Shown in pieces: positions 1 to 14,100 of a DNA stretch of 64,000 bases. A model generated the notes under the pieces. The model did no database searches, had not been told where the DNA came from, and saw only the letters and a program-made list of their open reading frames with translations. The position numbers and the translations under genes were made by a program. Position 1 is the first letter of the stretch. Each line of letters starts with the position of its first letter. This DNA is from Larus michahellis (lineage: Eukaryota > Chordata > Aves > Charadriiformes > Laridae), in NCBI RefSeq assembly GCF_964199755.1, contig NC_133907.1:7631001-7695000 (forward strand), read 5' to 3'.

Positions 1-3000
1 CCATTTACGTGTTCATTTTTGCTGATATAAGGATGCATAGTGCTTAATTCCATTCCATGGGGAGCACGTTTACCAAGGCCATGGCTGCCAAGAAAGCGTA
101 GAGTACAGGATAAGAAAAACCGGGCCATCCTAAGAGACATCAGCAACACCCTCCTCTTGTCAGCCACGGAATCACGAGGGACAAGACCCAAAGCAGAAAG
201 CAGCATAGTTCTTATCTTTGCTGCTGTCAGGAGTAGCATTCAAAAGTCTTTGATATCAGCTATAAGGCTTTGCATGCAGAGGGAAAATAACTGTCAGTAT
301 GGAGGTGTGGTGGCACAGGAAAATAGCAGAAGAGAACACAGGGGAAGATATAGTCAGCTGTGGGATTTTATATGAACTAATTGTCATTCATTATGTAGAC
401 CAGGGTGAACAACATCAAATAGCTGGTTTTTAAGTTTACCTGAATAACTATGAGCACAGCTTCCTTAAGTGATCCTCTTGCTTCACCCTTTAGAACCTAC
501 TCTTTGAAGGCTGACACTTCTGGCATCAAATAGCTAAGGTTCCTGCTTTGTTTTTTCTTCATGATTAATTCATTAGTGCTTCTAGTACCGCATACACTCC
601 GTGAGTCTTCAGACTGTGCTATGCAAAGGAATATATGTGCCTTTTACCACAGTAGTTTCGGGGTACTACAGCTTTTCAGCAACTCGTACAGAAGCTCCAA
701 AGCAGAATCCCTGCGGTTTGCTGAAAGCAGAGCTTGTTATGGGACTTCGTCCATCACACGCACATGTTGATCACGTTCTGCCTGCCCTCCACTGGATCTG
801 TCACTGAGCAAAATGAGACCAAGGGTTGCAGTCGGACTTGGTTGTTAGTCCAAGCGGCACTCTGACCTTCACAACAAGTTCTTATTACTTCTTCTAATAA
901 CTTTGGTTTCAAAACAAGACAGTTCTCATCTTGGGTAGCTTACTATTGAATGATAACACGTTCAAGACATAGCAGACTTTTCAAGAATCCATGGAAGGAC
1001 ATCCTCAGGAAGTTGTGCTGTATTTTTGCCAAACTAAGATTAAATGGAAGTCTAACTGCAGAGAGTTGTATGTAGTGCCCCCAAATACTTGCATGACAGA
1101 GAATAGGAACAGAGAAAGTGGTGGACCAGCTAACATCAAGCACGCAGTATCCTAGCATCCAAAGAGAACAAGAAAGGAGAAACCCACAAGTGAAAGAAGA
1201 GAAAAATAACGAGCAATCTTCTATGATCATATAAAAAAACCAAATGCCCACAGACAACAGCACATTCATTTGTCCTGCACCATGGTGCACCAGCCATTCG
1301 TATATCCTGTGCCCTCACCACACATTCCCAAACCTTTTGCAAATAAACCTCTGGCAGCATCTTCTGTTTTCCAGGAGCAAGATATAAATTGCACACAATC
1401 ACAAGCATTGTGTGGGCTTCCTGGGGAGCATTCAGCGGACAAAACTCATGAACAGATGCAGCTGGAATTCACTGCAGGATGTTTTTATTTCCCTAATCAG
1501 AAGGAAATAAGAATCTGTTTAGAAATTCCCAAACTGTATCACTGCTAGCAGCTCAGCCTTGGATCCCATGCACACAGAGCACACCAGGTTTATGGGGCTG
1601 TTTTTAAGAAGGATTAACAGAGCCAGTGGAGGTGGATTCATCAGTTCAAAGTCTTGAAGTTCATGGGTTTTGTTCTCAAGGTTCAGCTGTCATGTCATTG
1701 CATTATGTGCTCTATATCCTAGAGCATTTAAAAGGTTGCACCTAACAGAACGGTCAGAACAAATACTGCAGCTAAATATTGCAACTGAATCACTTCAGTG
1801 ACAGAAGTAAATGTCTGTGAGACCTGACTGTTAATTGACTAGTTAAAACCTTACCACTTTTCCAAAGCTAGATGCTATTTAACTGGTTATTTAATACCTC
1901 TAAGCCTCATGTTTTTCCTGCAAAGACAAGTTCTCAAACATCTACACTGAGTATTTTCATTGCTCCCTTAGACTAGTTTTGAAGTGGTCATTTTACAAAC
2001 TTCATTATATTATATCAATTGAAGCTCTAAGTACTTTAGTCTGAAGAAATTAAAAGAAAAATCCATTACTTGAGGTTGGAATGCCTGCATACATTTAAAC
2101 TCTGCTGAATTTTGAAGGGTGGATAACAGTTATTTCAATCCCAACCTCTGACTTTCCTTCTCCTATTTATTAGCAGCTGGTTCAGAGAATTAAACCATCT
2201 GCTCTTTGAAAAATGAGTATTGCCAAACATAAATAGTTTAGCCTTGGTGGTAAATTCATCCAGACTGCAACTTGTCTTCCCATTGCTGCCTCAACTAATA
2301 AGATTACAGCTAGAATATTACATCTGTCAAGAACCTTCATAATTGCTTTTAAAAGTGAAGTATAGTTCAGATCAAAATTGTTAGCTAGTTCTTGAGAAAT
2401 CTCTGTGCTTAGTTTTTCAAATGTATGACTTATTTCCTTGTAACACAAGCTAAGTGAGTAAAGCAATAGGCATAGATGTTCATTAGTGTAATTAACATTA
2501 TTTGAAGATAAATACTAATGGGACAGATTATAAACAATAGTCTTTGTTTTCTGCTTGTAGTTTACGGCAACAAAATTCTGCAATTTAGAGAATGCAAATT
2601 GTGAGGTTTCTAGTTGGCTGTGCAAACCAAGCAATGGAAAGAACAAACATTTGACTTCAATGGACACGGAATAAAACCCTACACACAAACGATAAAGAGC
2701 TCTGACTGGAAAACTGGGGATATTCTGTTGTTCACTTCATGGTTGCTATTTCCAGTTAATACCCTTCTTGCCGTACGACAGAAGAGAGTTCAGCTCAGTC
2801 AGCTCCCTTCACACTTGAAGCAAGTCACTTCCCATTAGCTTCTAGGTCTGGAAAAAGGGAATAATTATGCCTTTGAAATCAGATTTACAGAGAAGTCTAG
2901 TCAGTATTTCTGCTGTAATACTTAGTTCAAAACGCAGCTTATCACAGAAGGTGCAGGTGTTTGTACGCAGAATGCTGTGGGCAGAGCTTACCGCCCTGTT

Positions 3001-6000
3001 TGCTAACCTCCCAAAGTTCTGGTCTGTGGTACCACTGGTTGCCTGGCATGGGTTTTGACCTGGTAAGCAAACAGAGCCGCTGAAGACTGCATTGTAACAC
3101 TGCTGCTGTTCTTACTCTTCACATACAAAACCTTTTAAGGATTTCAAAAGGCATTAGGAACGCAGTAATCTTCACAAATTCCTTCTGAGGTAAAACCTCT
3201 GGTGAGGCAAAAGGCTAGGATTTTCAAATGTGGGCGCCTGGTGTTATCTTCTTAAATGTCTCAGGATGTAACGAAGATGTCAGTGGGATCTTCGTCACTT
3301 CTGAAAAATTAGGCCAATTATTTCCGTGCCAGCTCACTGCACAGCTTCAGAAATCTGCCCTGGAAAATGTCAGCCCAATACTGGTCTCAGTGAGTCAGTG
3401 ATAAACAAGTTTAAAGGCTTGGGAGCAGCACAGACATTTCAAGGGACTGCAGACAGGAGCGGAGACAGACTTTTTTCTCATGTCCTGTGAGGTGATAAAG
3501 CTGCACCCTCTCTCACTTTTCAAAACACAAGGTCCAAGGCAAGCTCCCCGCTTTGCCCCAAACCGGGCACTTTCAGCTAAGAGCCCTATTTCCCTGCCTC
3601 CTGCTCGAGTGCCTGGAACCAGCTTCTCATGTCATTAACCTCTTTCTTACACAAAAGCCTGCATAAAAGCAGCCCTTTCTTGGGGTTATTTTCACAAGAT
3701 AGCACACCTCAGGCATAATGGTTAGAGCTCAACTGTACTATTGCCAGTTTTGATGGACCCTCAGCAAGGAAAACTGGAATGAAAGCATCATATTGCCTGT
3801 ATACACTAGGTATAGGACTTTTCAGAAGCTATAACATTATATAAATATTTTTTTTTTCTGCTGTGCCTCCTGTCTCCAAGGTGTAAAAGCTGACAGCACC
3901 ATTGTTAGTTTTGGTGCAAAACAGCAGAGGACAGGAGCAAGGATTTCATGCAGTGGTCACCGTTTTGGCTCAAGGGATGAATAAATATACCACGTTTCTT
4001 TCAGGCAGTGAACAAAGATAAATTACTTAAAAATAAGGCAAAGTGAAAATCAATCTGCTGAATTAAAAAATATGTTAATATTTTAATTGACATATTGCAT
4101 GTCAGCAGGAGTAAAATGAAATAATCTGTCTTTCTGAACACATGATCATTTGTGTTGCTAAAAAACTGTTCCTGTTTTTTAAAGAGAAGAATGTCCCTCT
4201 ATCCTTCTCTATATATGGAATATGCCATCCCCCTAATGATATAACTATATATAACTTCACCAGAGAGAATGGAATTTATATTCATGAGATACAGATGGCT
4301 TCATAATTCACTAGCGATGGAGGCCTGAGTGAGTAATTAGGCCTCCCCTACAGAGCAGAAAGCAATTCCAAATCTCAGTACAGTTAGTAAATAACTTACC
4401 TAAGGAGACATAGGTCCTCTTACTGGCTCTACTTTGACCTGCCCTGTGACATCGGGGCACCTTTTCTCCACCTTTTTTCCAGCCTCTTTATTATACCTAT
4501 TGAGACTGGCCACTTTTGGTTTAAGGGAAAACCATCTCTAGGATTAGCAGTGAACAGAACTGTATCCTATGTAGAGTATAATTGCAAAGGGCCCCAGCTA
4601 TGACTGGGGGAAATCCAAAAAGGCAGTTGAAATTAATGCAAAATTTTAAGATATCACCCAACTTTAATTTTTAATTACTGAAATTCAAGGTTTCCATTCT
4701 TCAGTCAAACATAATCCACGTATTCAATACTACACATCGCCAAGACTGCAGAGTTACATTAGTCTCAAGTGACGAGGATTTCAGACCTACAGAACTAGCT
4801 GGAAGCACATTAAATCTTTTGCTACCAGCCAGCAAAGCCACCCCTTGTGGAGACATCCCCTCCTTATCCCTCACAGTCCAAATGCTTCTATTAGAAGAAT
4901 CTGAGAGCTTTAGTCAAAGTTTTGAGAGATCAGTGGAGACATGCCTAGTTACCAGGCTATAGCCCAATGCTCATTAAAACACATACACATAACCCAGGGA
5001 AGAGAGCAAAGAAGTGCTAGGCATTTTACACAAAAGACTGAGACAGCACAAAGTATTTACTAGCCCCCATATACACGGCTCAAACTTATGTCAGTGCCAA
5101 GAAGTTAACTGAAAGTTTTCATTATTTTCAAAATAGCCTGAAAGTTTAGAATATGAATAGGCTTTTCTTTCAAATCATTAAAAAACCCTATGCTTTATTT
5201 CATAATAGGCTATTTCAAATAGAGCAGACCAAAAACTCTGGAGCCATCATCCTCCACCTCCAAGTTGTGGTCTTTACTCCCTTTTCATTTTTTAACTTGT
5301 TCCACAAACTCCAGACTAAATACCCTCAGCAGCTACAAGAAAGGGAACTTTTAGCAATTCTTAAAACAGTTTACAGAAGTGAGCTTATAAGTGATTGTTC
5401 AGTAAGAAAACATCTTAAGAAAAATTTTTGCAAAAGTTTCTGCTAAAAAGTGAAAAAAAAAAATCCATACATTTCCTTACTGATGGAAGTCAGAGTTCAA
5501 TATAAAATTGGAGTGAACTGCTTATCTATTTTTCTACACAAGATCTCGACTGCAGATTTCTACCATATTGCTGTTGCTTAGTTAGAGATATAAAAAGAAT
5601 ATGGTAATGCATTCCTATTTACATAGGAATTTATGAAAAAAGACTGCAAAGACACAGTTAAACTTCTACATAGAAGAACCCAACTATAGACTATCCCATG
5701 ATACAGAAGAAGAAAAGTAATCTGAGACTTACGTCAGACTCTTGAAACAGACACCTTCAGAAAATAAAACTTCTTTAACTGAGCAAAAGTTACACTGAAA
5801 AGTTTTCTCTACAGGTGTTCCAAGTTTTTATTATTTTACTTTCTTCAGAGCAAAATAACTCCCCACACCACAAATTCCCATCCATCTCCTAAAAAAAAAA
5901 AAAAAAAAAAAAAAAATCACAATTTATAGGGACAAAAATGAAGGGGGTGGGGTGATGTGTAAGCTCAGCTGAGATCACTTAACTTGGGACTAACTATAAA

Positions 6001-9000
6001 TACATCCCAATTTAAAAATTTCTTTTTCTGATGTTTGAAGCTATTGAGTAAGTTTAGTTTATGGAAACATAGGGAAGCACTTCAGCAGCATGGGATGGAG
6101 CATGAGTTAAGTGACTGTTCCATTTGGTAAGTTAATTTAGGATGTGAATTTCTTTTTCATTGTTTGTGTGTAGTCTGACTAACAAAGAAACAAATTCACC
6201 TTTTAAGAGAAAGCCAGATGATCGGTAAAATTAAGAAATTTAATTTTTTAGGGTTTCTTAATGTTACTTTTTAAGTGAGCCCTTTCTGCTCTATATAATA
6301 TAATATATAAAGCTAAGAAAAATTATACCTTCAGAAAATACTGTAATATATTGCTAATACTTCTAAACTGATAATGAGCTTTCTATAGCTCTTTAGCTAT
6401 CATGGGGGGTAAAATATTTTCAGACTAAAAGATTTTGTTTTGAGCTTAGCAAATAATATCTATTAGACAAAAATTAAAGGAAAATAGATGTCTTATTTTG
6501 ATAGGTTCCGATATAAATTATTTCAACTACTAGCTATGCATCCATATCTTCCTTGAAGTAACTGTATATACCTTCAGCTATGCAAAAATACAAGCACACT
6601 AAACTTTCTCATCTAAAGGAGTTTTCCCAAAATATAATGTGTTCTGTATATATTATACAGATTAGGTTTGCTAACATAATATGTTTTATGAAGTTAATTA
6701 ATGCCAAACACAAAACTCTTATTAAGTTTTCCTAAAGGGGATACAAAGCCTGCTAGGCTGACAACAAACAAGTCAAAAAGAGTAGCAACGGAGTTCAGGT
6801 AGGAGTTACTCTTGAAACTCTTTCATGATGGCTAGGGAATTCCCCTAAAAAGATAGCAATAAAGGTTATTGCTACTACAGGTTGGACTGAAAATTAGTAG
6901 CTTGGGCAGAACAGACTGTGGAAGAGGGAGGAAAGAGTCTAGACTCAGGGATCTGCTTTCTTTCTCATTTGCTCTACTCTGGTTTATAGAAAACTATACA
7001 TCTGTGGATGCAGCTGCATCTCTTTAAAATTCAGACAGTAAGCAGGCGCTCTCATCTTGAAACAGAAATGTGGGAATCAGTGTATCTAAAGAGAATATAT
7101 TTCAGCTTGCTTGCTTTTAAGCCAGCCTTTTCATTCTCCCTGTTCCAGAGGGTTATGTTTTTCAGCTAGGGGCAACTTGTGCCTGTTTCTTTTCTCTTTG
7201 GCTTCTGGAAGAGATCTATAAAATGCAGAAAAAGAGAGGAATACAAGGGCAGAACTTGGACTATACAAATCCAAAAGATATAGCCTACAAACATGGCATC
7301 ACCTGTGTTTTATGTTCAATAGATACTGAACATTAACCTCAATTCATCTAAAGAATGAATTCTCAGTGCTTCAAATTAGTGTCATTGTCATGGTGAATGG
7401 TTAGATGTAATTTGGAGACAGTCACTGTATCTTTACCTTTCAGGTTGTGACGTGGAGGATTTGACCTGATTTTGATTTTTTTAAATACTTCACTTAAAAT
7501 GCCTATATTAGAGTTAGTAATATAGAAGTATCTAAATTTAAGTGATACCATCTGGAGCACCATTTCTTATTCAGAGCTGCAGTGAATCAGAAAGAGCTGA
7601 GGAAAATGTAACGGTCACTCTAATTTAACCTATTCTCCCAACTTCCCATTTACGGAAGGCAAATTAATTCTTATTTATTTTTGTTGGGCTTCCAGATAAT
7701 TTAACGTAAAGACTAGACCTGTGATCAATCAGCAGTTAGCCTAGTTATCAGAGACCTTCTTTCCCATTGAGGGGAAGACGATGACACAATCGAATCGTGT
7801 TGCACGGAGCGGCTCTCCATCCAGGGGAGAGGTGTAATACCTGCTTCTGGCCAGTTCTATTACAATAAGTGTATGTTGTATATTATAATATACTGAATGT
7901 CTTGGCTGCTGCTTTTGTTCCTGTCATGATTTCTGCAAGTCAGTTCAGTCCCTGACATTTATTCTAGATAACCGACAGAGCTATGACAGTGAAAGATTAG
8001 TTACAGAACCTGGTTCCCTGCCTATTTGTTTTCTTTGGTTGAAAAATTTGAAATCCTATAAGGATAACTTTGAAACATCCCATTTCCCTTTATAGAAAGA
8101 GATGTAAGATGATGATTAAATCTTAAGAATGTGATTGATACCATTTGACTTCAGTGTAACTTCAGCACATATTTAAAAATGAGCCGTATTTGTGCATGCG
8201 AATACTTAGCCCTGTAGCTCTATTAGAAGCAAACAGGATTTGTATATGTGAGCTGTCAGCTTATTTGATCTGTGCATTCACTCAGATGCTATTTGCATGC
8301 AAGTGCAATTACACATGTAAAGTGCAGAGAAAATTGGATCAGGCAGGTTTGGAACCTCTCAAAAAAATTCACCCTTAGTGTATTTTAAACCAGCCTCTTC
8401 AGAATAGCTAAAATAAATGCAACTCAAATGTATTACACTTGCCAAGCAACCCCTCCAGAATTATCCAGTGGAGGGAATATGGTCTATTGGTTTATGTGAT
8501 TTTGGGACCTGTAAGATTTAAGCTCTTCATTTTTTTGAGTGACTTGAGCAAACTAAATCAACCTCTTTTTTTTTTTCCGTGTGTATAAACAAAAGATCAA
8601 AGAAATAAAACAGAAAAGTAATTTCTACCCCCAGTTGATGTGACAAATAACTGTGGAATGCTGGAAGTGTTTTGAGATGCTTGTATGAAAGAATAAGGAT
8701 GAAGTAGTACTAACAGTACAAATGCAACTAGGCTCCAGCAGTGTTACCTGAGTGCAGGCAGGGCTGAGTCATGACACTTCCTACATATATAGCATTTTCT
8801 TAAATAAAAACATTAATCTACAAAGCAGCTGTATTATAGATCATAGGTTTTGCTTGGTTTCCTTTTGTTTATTTTTCCCTAAATGGGCTTTTGACATGGG
8901 ATCTATAAAACTCCAAATATGCTGCTGAAGCTGATACTATTATAATTTACTTCTTTAGGGCTGAGAAGTCAACAGATGTTCTTCCTGTCTCAGGGGACAT

Positions 9001-10581
9001 TAAGGACTCCATGATGATTTTTGAAGCAGTCACCTTTATCCCCAATGTCCTTACCAAAGTCCCATCGCGTTGTGTGTGTTCCTAGTCCTTGTTTGGACTG
9101 TTCTATAAACCACCAGAATATTAAGGTGAACATGTCTAATATCTTACCTAAGGCTGCTCATACTTACTATTTATACGTAATGTTGAAGTTATCTGTCTCT
9201 CCGCCTCTTTCAAATCATTTATCTTAACTCGTGAAAGTGAACTTTTACCAAATCTATTGAGATCAAGGCTGCCATGAAAAAAAACAAGAGGGAATACTAC
9301 AATGCTTGCAAAACAGCCACATATGAGAATATTTGTACTTGAACAAGAAGAATTGCACACAGAAAAACTGCACATTAAAAATGATTCAAATAATGGAACC
9401 ACATATAGGTTCAAGTTATCACGAAACAAATACAAATCATCGTAGGTCTCTGAAAAAGGAAACTATATTTTAAGGGTTTAGGGAAACACAAGAAGGGAAG
9501 TATAAGAAAAGATGCTTTCCAGACTTAGGAAAAAACAAACTTCTCATTTCAGCAGTTTTGTCTCTTGATACGAGTATTTTTTCAGCCAAAACGAAGGAAC
9601 TCTGACTCTTCTTTGCCCAGAAGAGCGTTTTCTTTCCCCAGATGTAAAAGATCTTGGAGTAACTATGCTCTGTTCACTTAAGTGGACTGGAGTCCCGCAT
9701 TATCAATGATTATTGGAAGTGATAGGATCTGATGCCAGTCTGGCGTCTGCTGGGGAAATCAGTCGTGTAAAACTTTGGGGCCCCTTAAGCAGAAAACATT
9801 TAAAAACATATAGATTTGAACTGTAAGTTCTGACAATTACTGCTGATTAAAACATAAATGTTTTATTTTGCTTTTAGAGATTTTAAAGATCAAGCAATAC
9901 TGATCTGCTTTATTAAATAATACAGCTGAACCTACTGGAGATTTACTGGCCAGATTAGTTCTGGCACACAACTTTCAATAACCTATGTGATATTTTGCTT
10001 TTCGTTCTTTTTTTAAAGTGGGCAACGATCATCATCCTAAACTATGCATTTAAGTGTGACCACATCTGTCGTTACATGACTATTTTTTTCCTGGGTCATA
10101 CTTTTCCCAAATATTGTTGCTGTTCATGTTTCTTAGCACTGAACCAGGAGTGCATTTTACAGTTGCTTAAGCAGACGCTTATCCATAGAGCTTTTATGCT
10201 TGCTTCTTGATAAATCTAGATATTGCCTTTAGATTGTAATAAAATTATATCAGCCTAGACAAACTGATGATCCTACTCCACAGTCCAATTTTTTACTTTA
10301 ATTTTACATCTCCTCAAGGCTGTTTTATTATACAATGAACCCTTTAATATTTTTTTATGCTTCATGTTCTGAATCATTGAACTGAGACCCTGTGATAAGT
10401 TACTATTTTATGACATTTTGACTTCAATTTTTTTTTGTAAGTAAACACTTCTGATTTGTTTAATATAACTAATACATTACACAGATCTTGCTGTACTAAG
10501 AAGCTTGGGTAATTCAAAAAAGCTTCGGCTGCTTCAGACAAATGAGATACTGTGATAGAAAAGAAAACCACAACAGCTTTA
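1..10581. other. Gene-poor AT-rich intergenic region
   Basis: I see no gene here. All open frames are short (about 115 codons or less), mutually overlapping, and lack splice-site support or a recognisable protein family. The sequence is AT-rich with scattered TA-rich runs (around 4200-4260 and 6290-6310) and a pure 26-A tract at 5891-5916. It lies beyond the 3' end of PFDN4, on the side where DOK5 is expected from vertebrate synteny. No DOK5 exon was recognised. Distal regulatory elements could be present but cannot be identified from a single sequence. Confidence 0.6.
5891..5916. repeat. Poly(A) tract, 26 A
   Basis: An uninterrupted run of 26 A. No retroposed gene or SINE body was recognised directly upstream, so it is recorded as a simple repeat only. 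Confidence 0.9.
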
Positions 10582-11180
10582 GAATCACAGAATCATTTAG
10601 GCTGGAAAAGACCCTTGGGATCATAGAGTCCAACCATCAACCCCACTCTACAAAGTTCTCCCCTACACCGTATCCCCCAACACCACATCTAAATGACTCT
10701 CAAACACATCCAGGGATGGTGACTCCACCACCTCCCTGGGCAGCCTATTCCAGTGTCTGACCACTCTTTCTGGGATGATTTTTTTCCTAATGTCCAGCCT
10801 ATTGCAGCTTGAACCCATTCCCTCTTGTTCTATTGCTAATTACCTGTGAGAGGAGACCAGCACCAACCTCTCTACAATGTCCTTTCAAGTAGTTGTAGAG
10901 AGTGATGAGGTCTCCCCTCAGCCTCCTCTTCCTCAAACTAAACAGTCCCAGCTCCTTCAATCGCTCCTCATCAGATTTATTCTCCAGGCCCTTCACCAGC
11001 TTCGTTGCCCTCCCCTGCACTCGCTCCAGCACCTTGAGATCTCTCTCGTATTGAGGTGCCCAGAACTGGACACAATACTCAAGGTGTGGCCTCACCAGTG
11101 CTGAGTACAGGGGGACAATCACCTCCCTACTTCTGCTGGTCACACTATTTCTAACACAAGCCAGGATGCCGTTGGCTTTC
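10582..11180 (-). mobile_element. CR1 LINE 3' fragment (5'-truncated)
   Basis: This is the 3' end of a CR1-type non-LTR retrotransposon in reverse orientation. Read on the minus strand, 11182-10799 is an open frame of 127 codons. It carries the C-terminal part of the CR1 ORF2 reverse transcriptase, including the motifs [31 protein letters not shown] and [10 protein letters not shown]. This is followed by the conserved 3' UTR and the terminal motif TGATTCTGTGATT next to 10582, which matches the ATTCTRTG-type end of CR1. The element breaks off abruptly near 11180, the common 5' truncation of CR1 copies. The terminal coding part has no stop or frameshift, so this copy is not very old, but it cannot move by itself. 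Confidence 0.93.
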
Positions 11181-14100
11181 AAAAGGGGCAGTGCTCAGCT
11201 CTATAGCACGCTGCAGTAGAAAGCCTGGGTAGCCTTGTCTACCTTGCTGTCTTTCCAAAATCTTCTGACTAGGTCCTATTACCTATTTCCTACTAATAGC
11301 ACTACACTTTAATTCCAGAAACAACCTTTCATCCTTCCTTAGGTCTGAATTAAAAAAAAAAAAAAAAACAAAACAAAACAAAAAAAAAACCACACCCCTA
11401 AACCCTCCGGTATGTCTGGTTTGGGTTTGCAGATTAAATGACAGGAGGATTAAATGCACAGGCAACTAGGAAAGTGTCTTGCACAGTCACCCAGTACACG
11501 TATAATTTGGCTGGGCAAATGAACCTGTATTTGGATTGTTCTTTGAAATCCTGGATGCCATGTTCCCTGAGTGATACTTTTTTCGCAATTTTTGTCTTCA
11601 TTTACAGTGTAGGAATGTTCTCTAGCATTAATGAAAACCATTTATTTGGGCTATCATTAGCATTTCAAAATGCCCTGAAACAGTTACTCGTCTATTGGTC
11701 TGCAGAAATGGATCTGAAAATTGAACTCATGAATGTTACTTAGAATACTTAGAGTCACATCATAATGTTTCTTTGTGTGGACCTGGTCATTAGTATTTTA
11801 GATGCTTAACTAGGTGAAAAATAGCTCACCTCAAAACATCTGTCACTTAAACTCCCAGATGAACCACTTGGCTATATAACCCATTTAAACAAATCACTGG
11901 AACCGTCTTAGTGATACAAAAGAGACCTAGGTGTGGTATACATTCAGTATAAAATCACAAAGAATAAGCCAAAGGTGCAACTTAATTTTTTTTTAACTAA
12001 TAGCTTTTTACTAGTCAAGTAATAATCTCTGAGAGAATCTACTTCATGGGTATGTCTTATTTCTTCTTCATCAAAACAAATGTCCCCAAGTTTTCCTCCC
12101 TGAGCAGTACAGGGAAGACTGTGTTTTGAAGGGGATCATCCTGGCCAAGGGGTATGGGAGGGATCCGAAGGCCAGGAGGACCAGGTTTTCTATTTAGCTG
12201 TCCTGTGAGGACAGTTGAGTTGTTTTTTGGAGATGGTAGCTGTGCTGTTCCGTGTCTTTTCTGAATAAGATTTGCGAAATCCTCCTCATAGCAAGACATG
12301 TAGCGTGCAACTGAGCAGACCCCAGACAGAGGGGTCCTAGAATTAACTACTCCTTTAATTAAAACTTGAGCTGGATATATTGTTTCCTGGTTTTATTTGT
12401 TAATAAACCCAATTGTAATAAAAGCTTGCATTTGAGCCTGCACAGTATGTGGCAACAACTGTGGGGCTGGCCGTAAACCTGTTTGGCACTAGTGATTTGT
12501 ACACATACTGAATTAATTATAGCAATAAAAAAATATAAAATGTATAGATTATGTTCCTTGATATTTTAGTGGCCAGAGCAACATGTCTCTCTTCTTAAAA
12601 GCTCACTAATTAAGTAACTGTTTTTAAAAGTGTGTAGCTGTTTTCATGACAGTGGGCTCTTAGTTTTTCTTTACTTTTTTAAGCTTCTCTTCATCAAAGC
12701 CTTTAGATTTTTAAGTGACTCACAACACTTTGAATTAGAAAGGGTTAAACTTGCCTAGCTTATGTTAGGCAGGTTCAGAAGACTTCTACATATCTATATT
12801 CTGCAGTTATATCTTTGTTTTGTAGTCAGCTACATCCGGTATGTCTGTACAATGCCACTGGCTTTACCCCAAGGGCAATCAAATACACAAACTACACAGA
12901 CATACATTTATTTTCGTTTGTTTTTCATATATTCATTTTTTTAATAAATTCAAAAATTGTTCTCTGGAACTTGTTTCTGTTCTGGTTTACAAAACCCAGA
13001 CTGAAAATATTGTTAAGGAATTTCAAAATAATACTGCCTATGAATTTTCCTGAGAAAGGGTATAATCTTCTATTCAAGGTTTTGGCTTTGTTCTTAAGCA
13101 TTTGTTGAGTTAGAAAGTCAATACAAAATTGAACCATTATGAATTTTATAGCAGTCAGAACATCTCAGGTATTATTTTTTCAGGAAGAAAAGCTAAATAA
13201 TATACAGTAAAATATCTCCAGACTTAAAACGTACTGGTCAGAAAAGACAGTTGTCTGGGCTGGCTGCTTTTCATAAATATAAAAATACTATGCAGAACAA
13301 AGTCTCAAAAGAACAAAAGCGCTATTTGGTCACAGCGGGCTTTTTATGTCAAGATTATTTATGAATATGTATTTGTTATGGAAGAAAGTGTATATTAAAT
13401 TTTTATATGAGCTTCCAGTACCCACATAACAAATGTACTATCAGTTCGGTAACCTGCTAACCAGTTGCTGCCTCGTCACCTCCTTCCTCTGCCCAGTGTC
13501 ACAGCTGCCAAACTGAGCACAAGTCACAGCTGGGAGCTCAGCCCTGCAATTTAGGCATAAATAATCCCTGTAGTTGGTCAGAAGCTAGCCACTAAAGTTT
13601 ACAATTCTTTTGAATAAAGCCTAATATGCCTAACTTCATGCTAGTACTGGCATTCCCCTCTTTGAAGAGTACTTTTTTGTACGTGTAAATTGTAGCGGGC
13701 ACAGTAGGACTCCCAAGGGCACTTGTTTGAGTCACTGGGGTTACACAAATGCCTTATTAACTGTAGTCAAAGTTGATGTACTCAGCATGATTAACTTGGA
13801 GCTCCATTACAAAATGCTAAGTGAAAAAGCAGAATAAACAGTTTAAACAGAAAAGGGTTTTTCAAAAGAAAACAAAATTAAATGGAGACAGATGGGAGGT
13901 ATTTGCTTTAACCCTGTTGTGGTTGCCCTGGTACAGAAACAAGCGTACTGTAGAACAGATTCAAAATAGCTTCAGAAATCATGTCAGTGAGCCTTCTAAA
14001 TTCAGACTAAGGCCAATTTTTAGGTTAGAAATAACACTTTGTTGTCTTTTCTTGTCTAGTGCAGGCATAACTTCTAAGAGCAATAATCTTCTTCAGTTAT

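Noticed and set aside
12057-12299. 80-codon minus-strand frame, proline-rich, that looks somewhat like a protein linker
   Set aside because: No known homologue, no convincing acceptor or poly(A) signal, and a length well within chance expectation.
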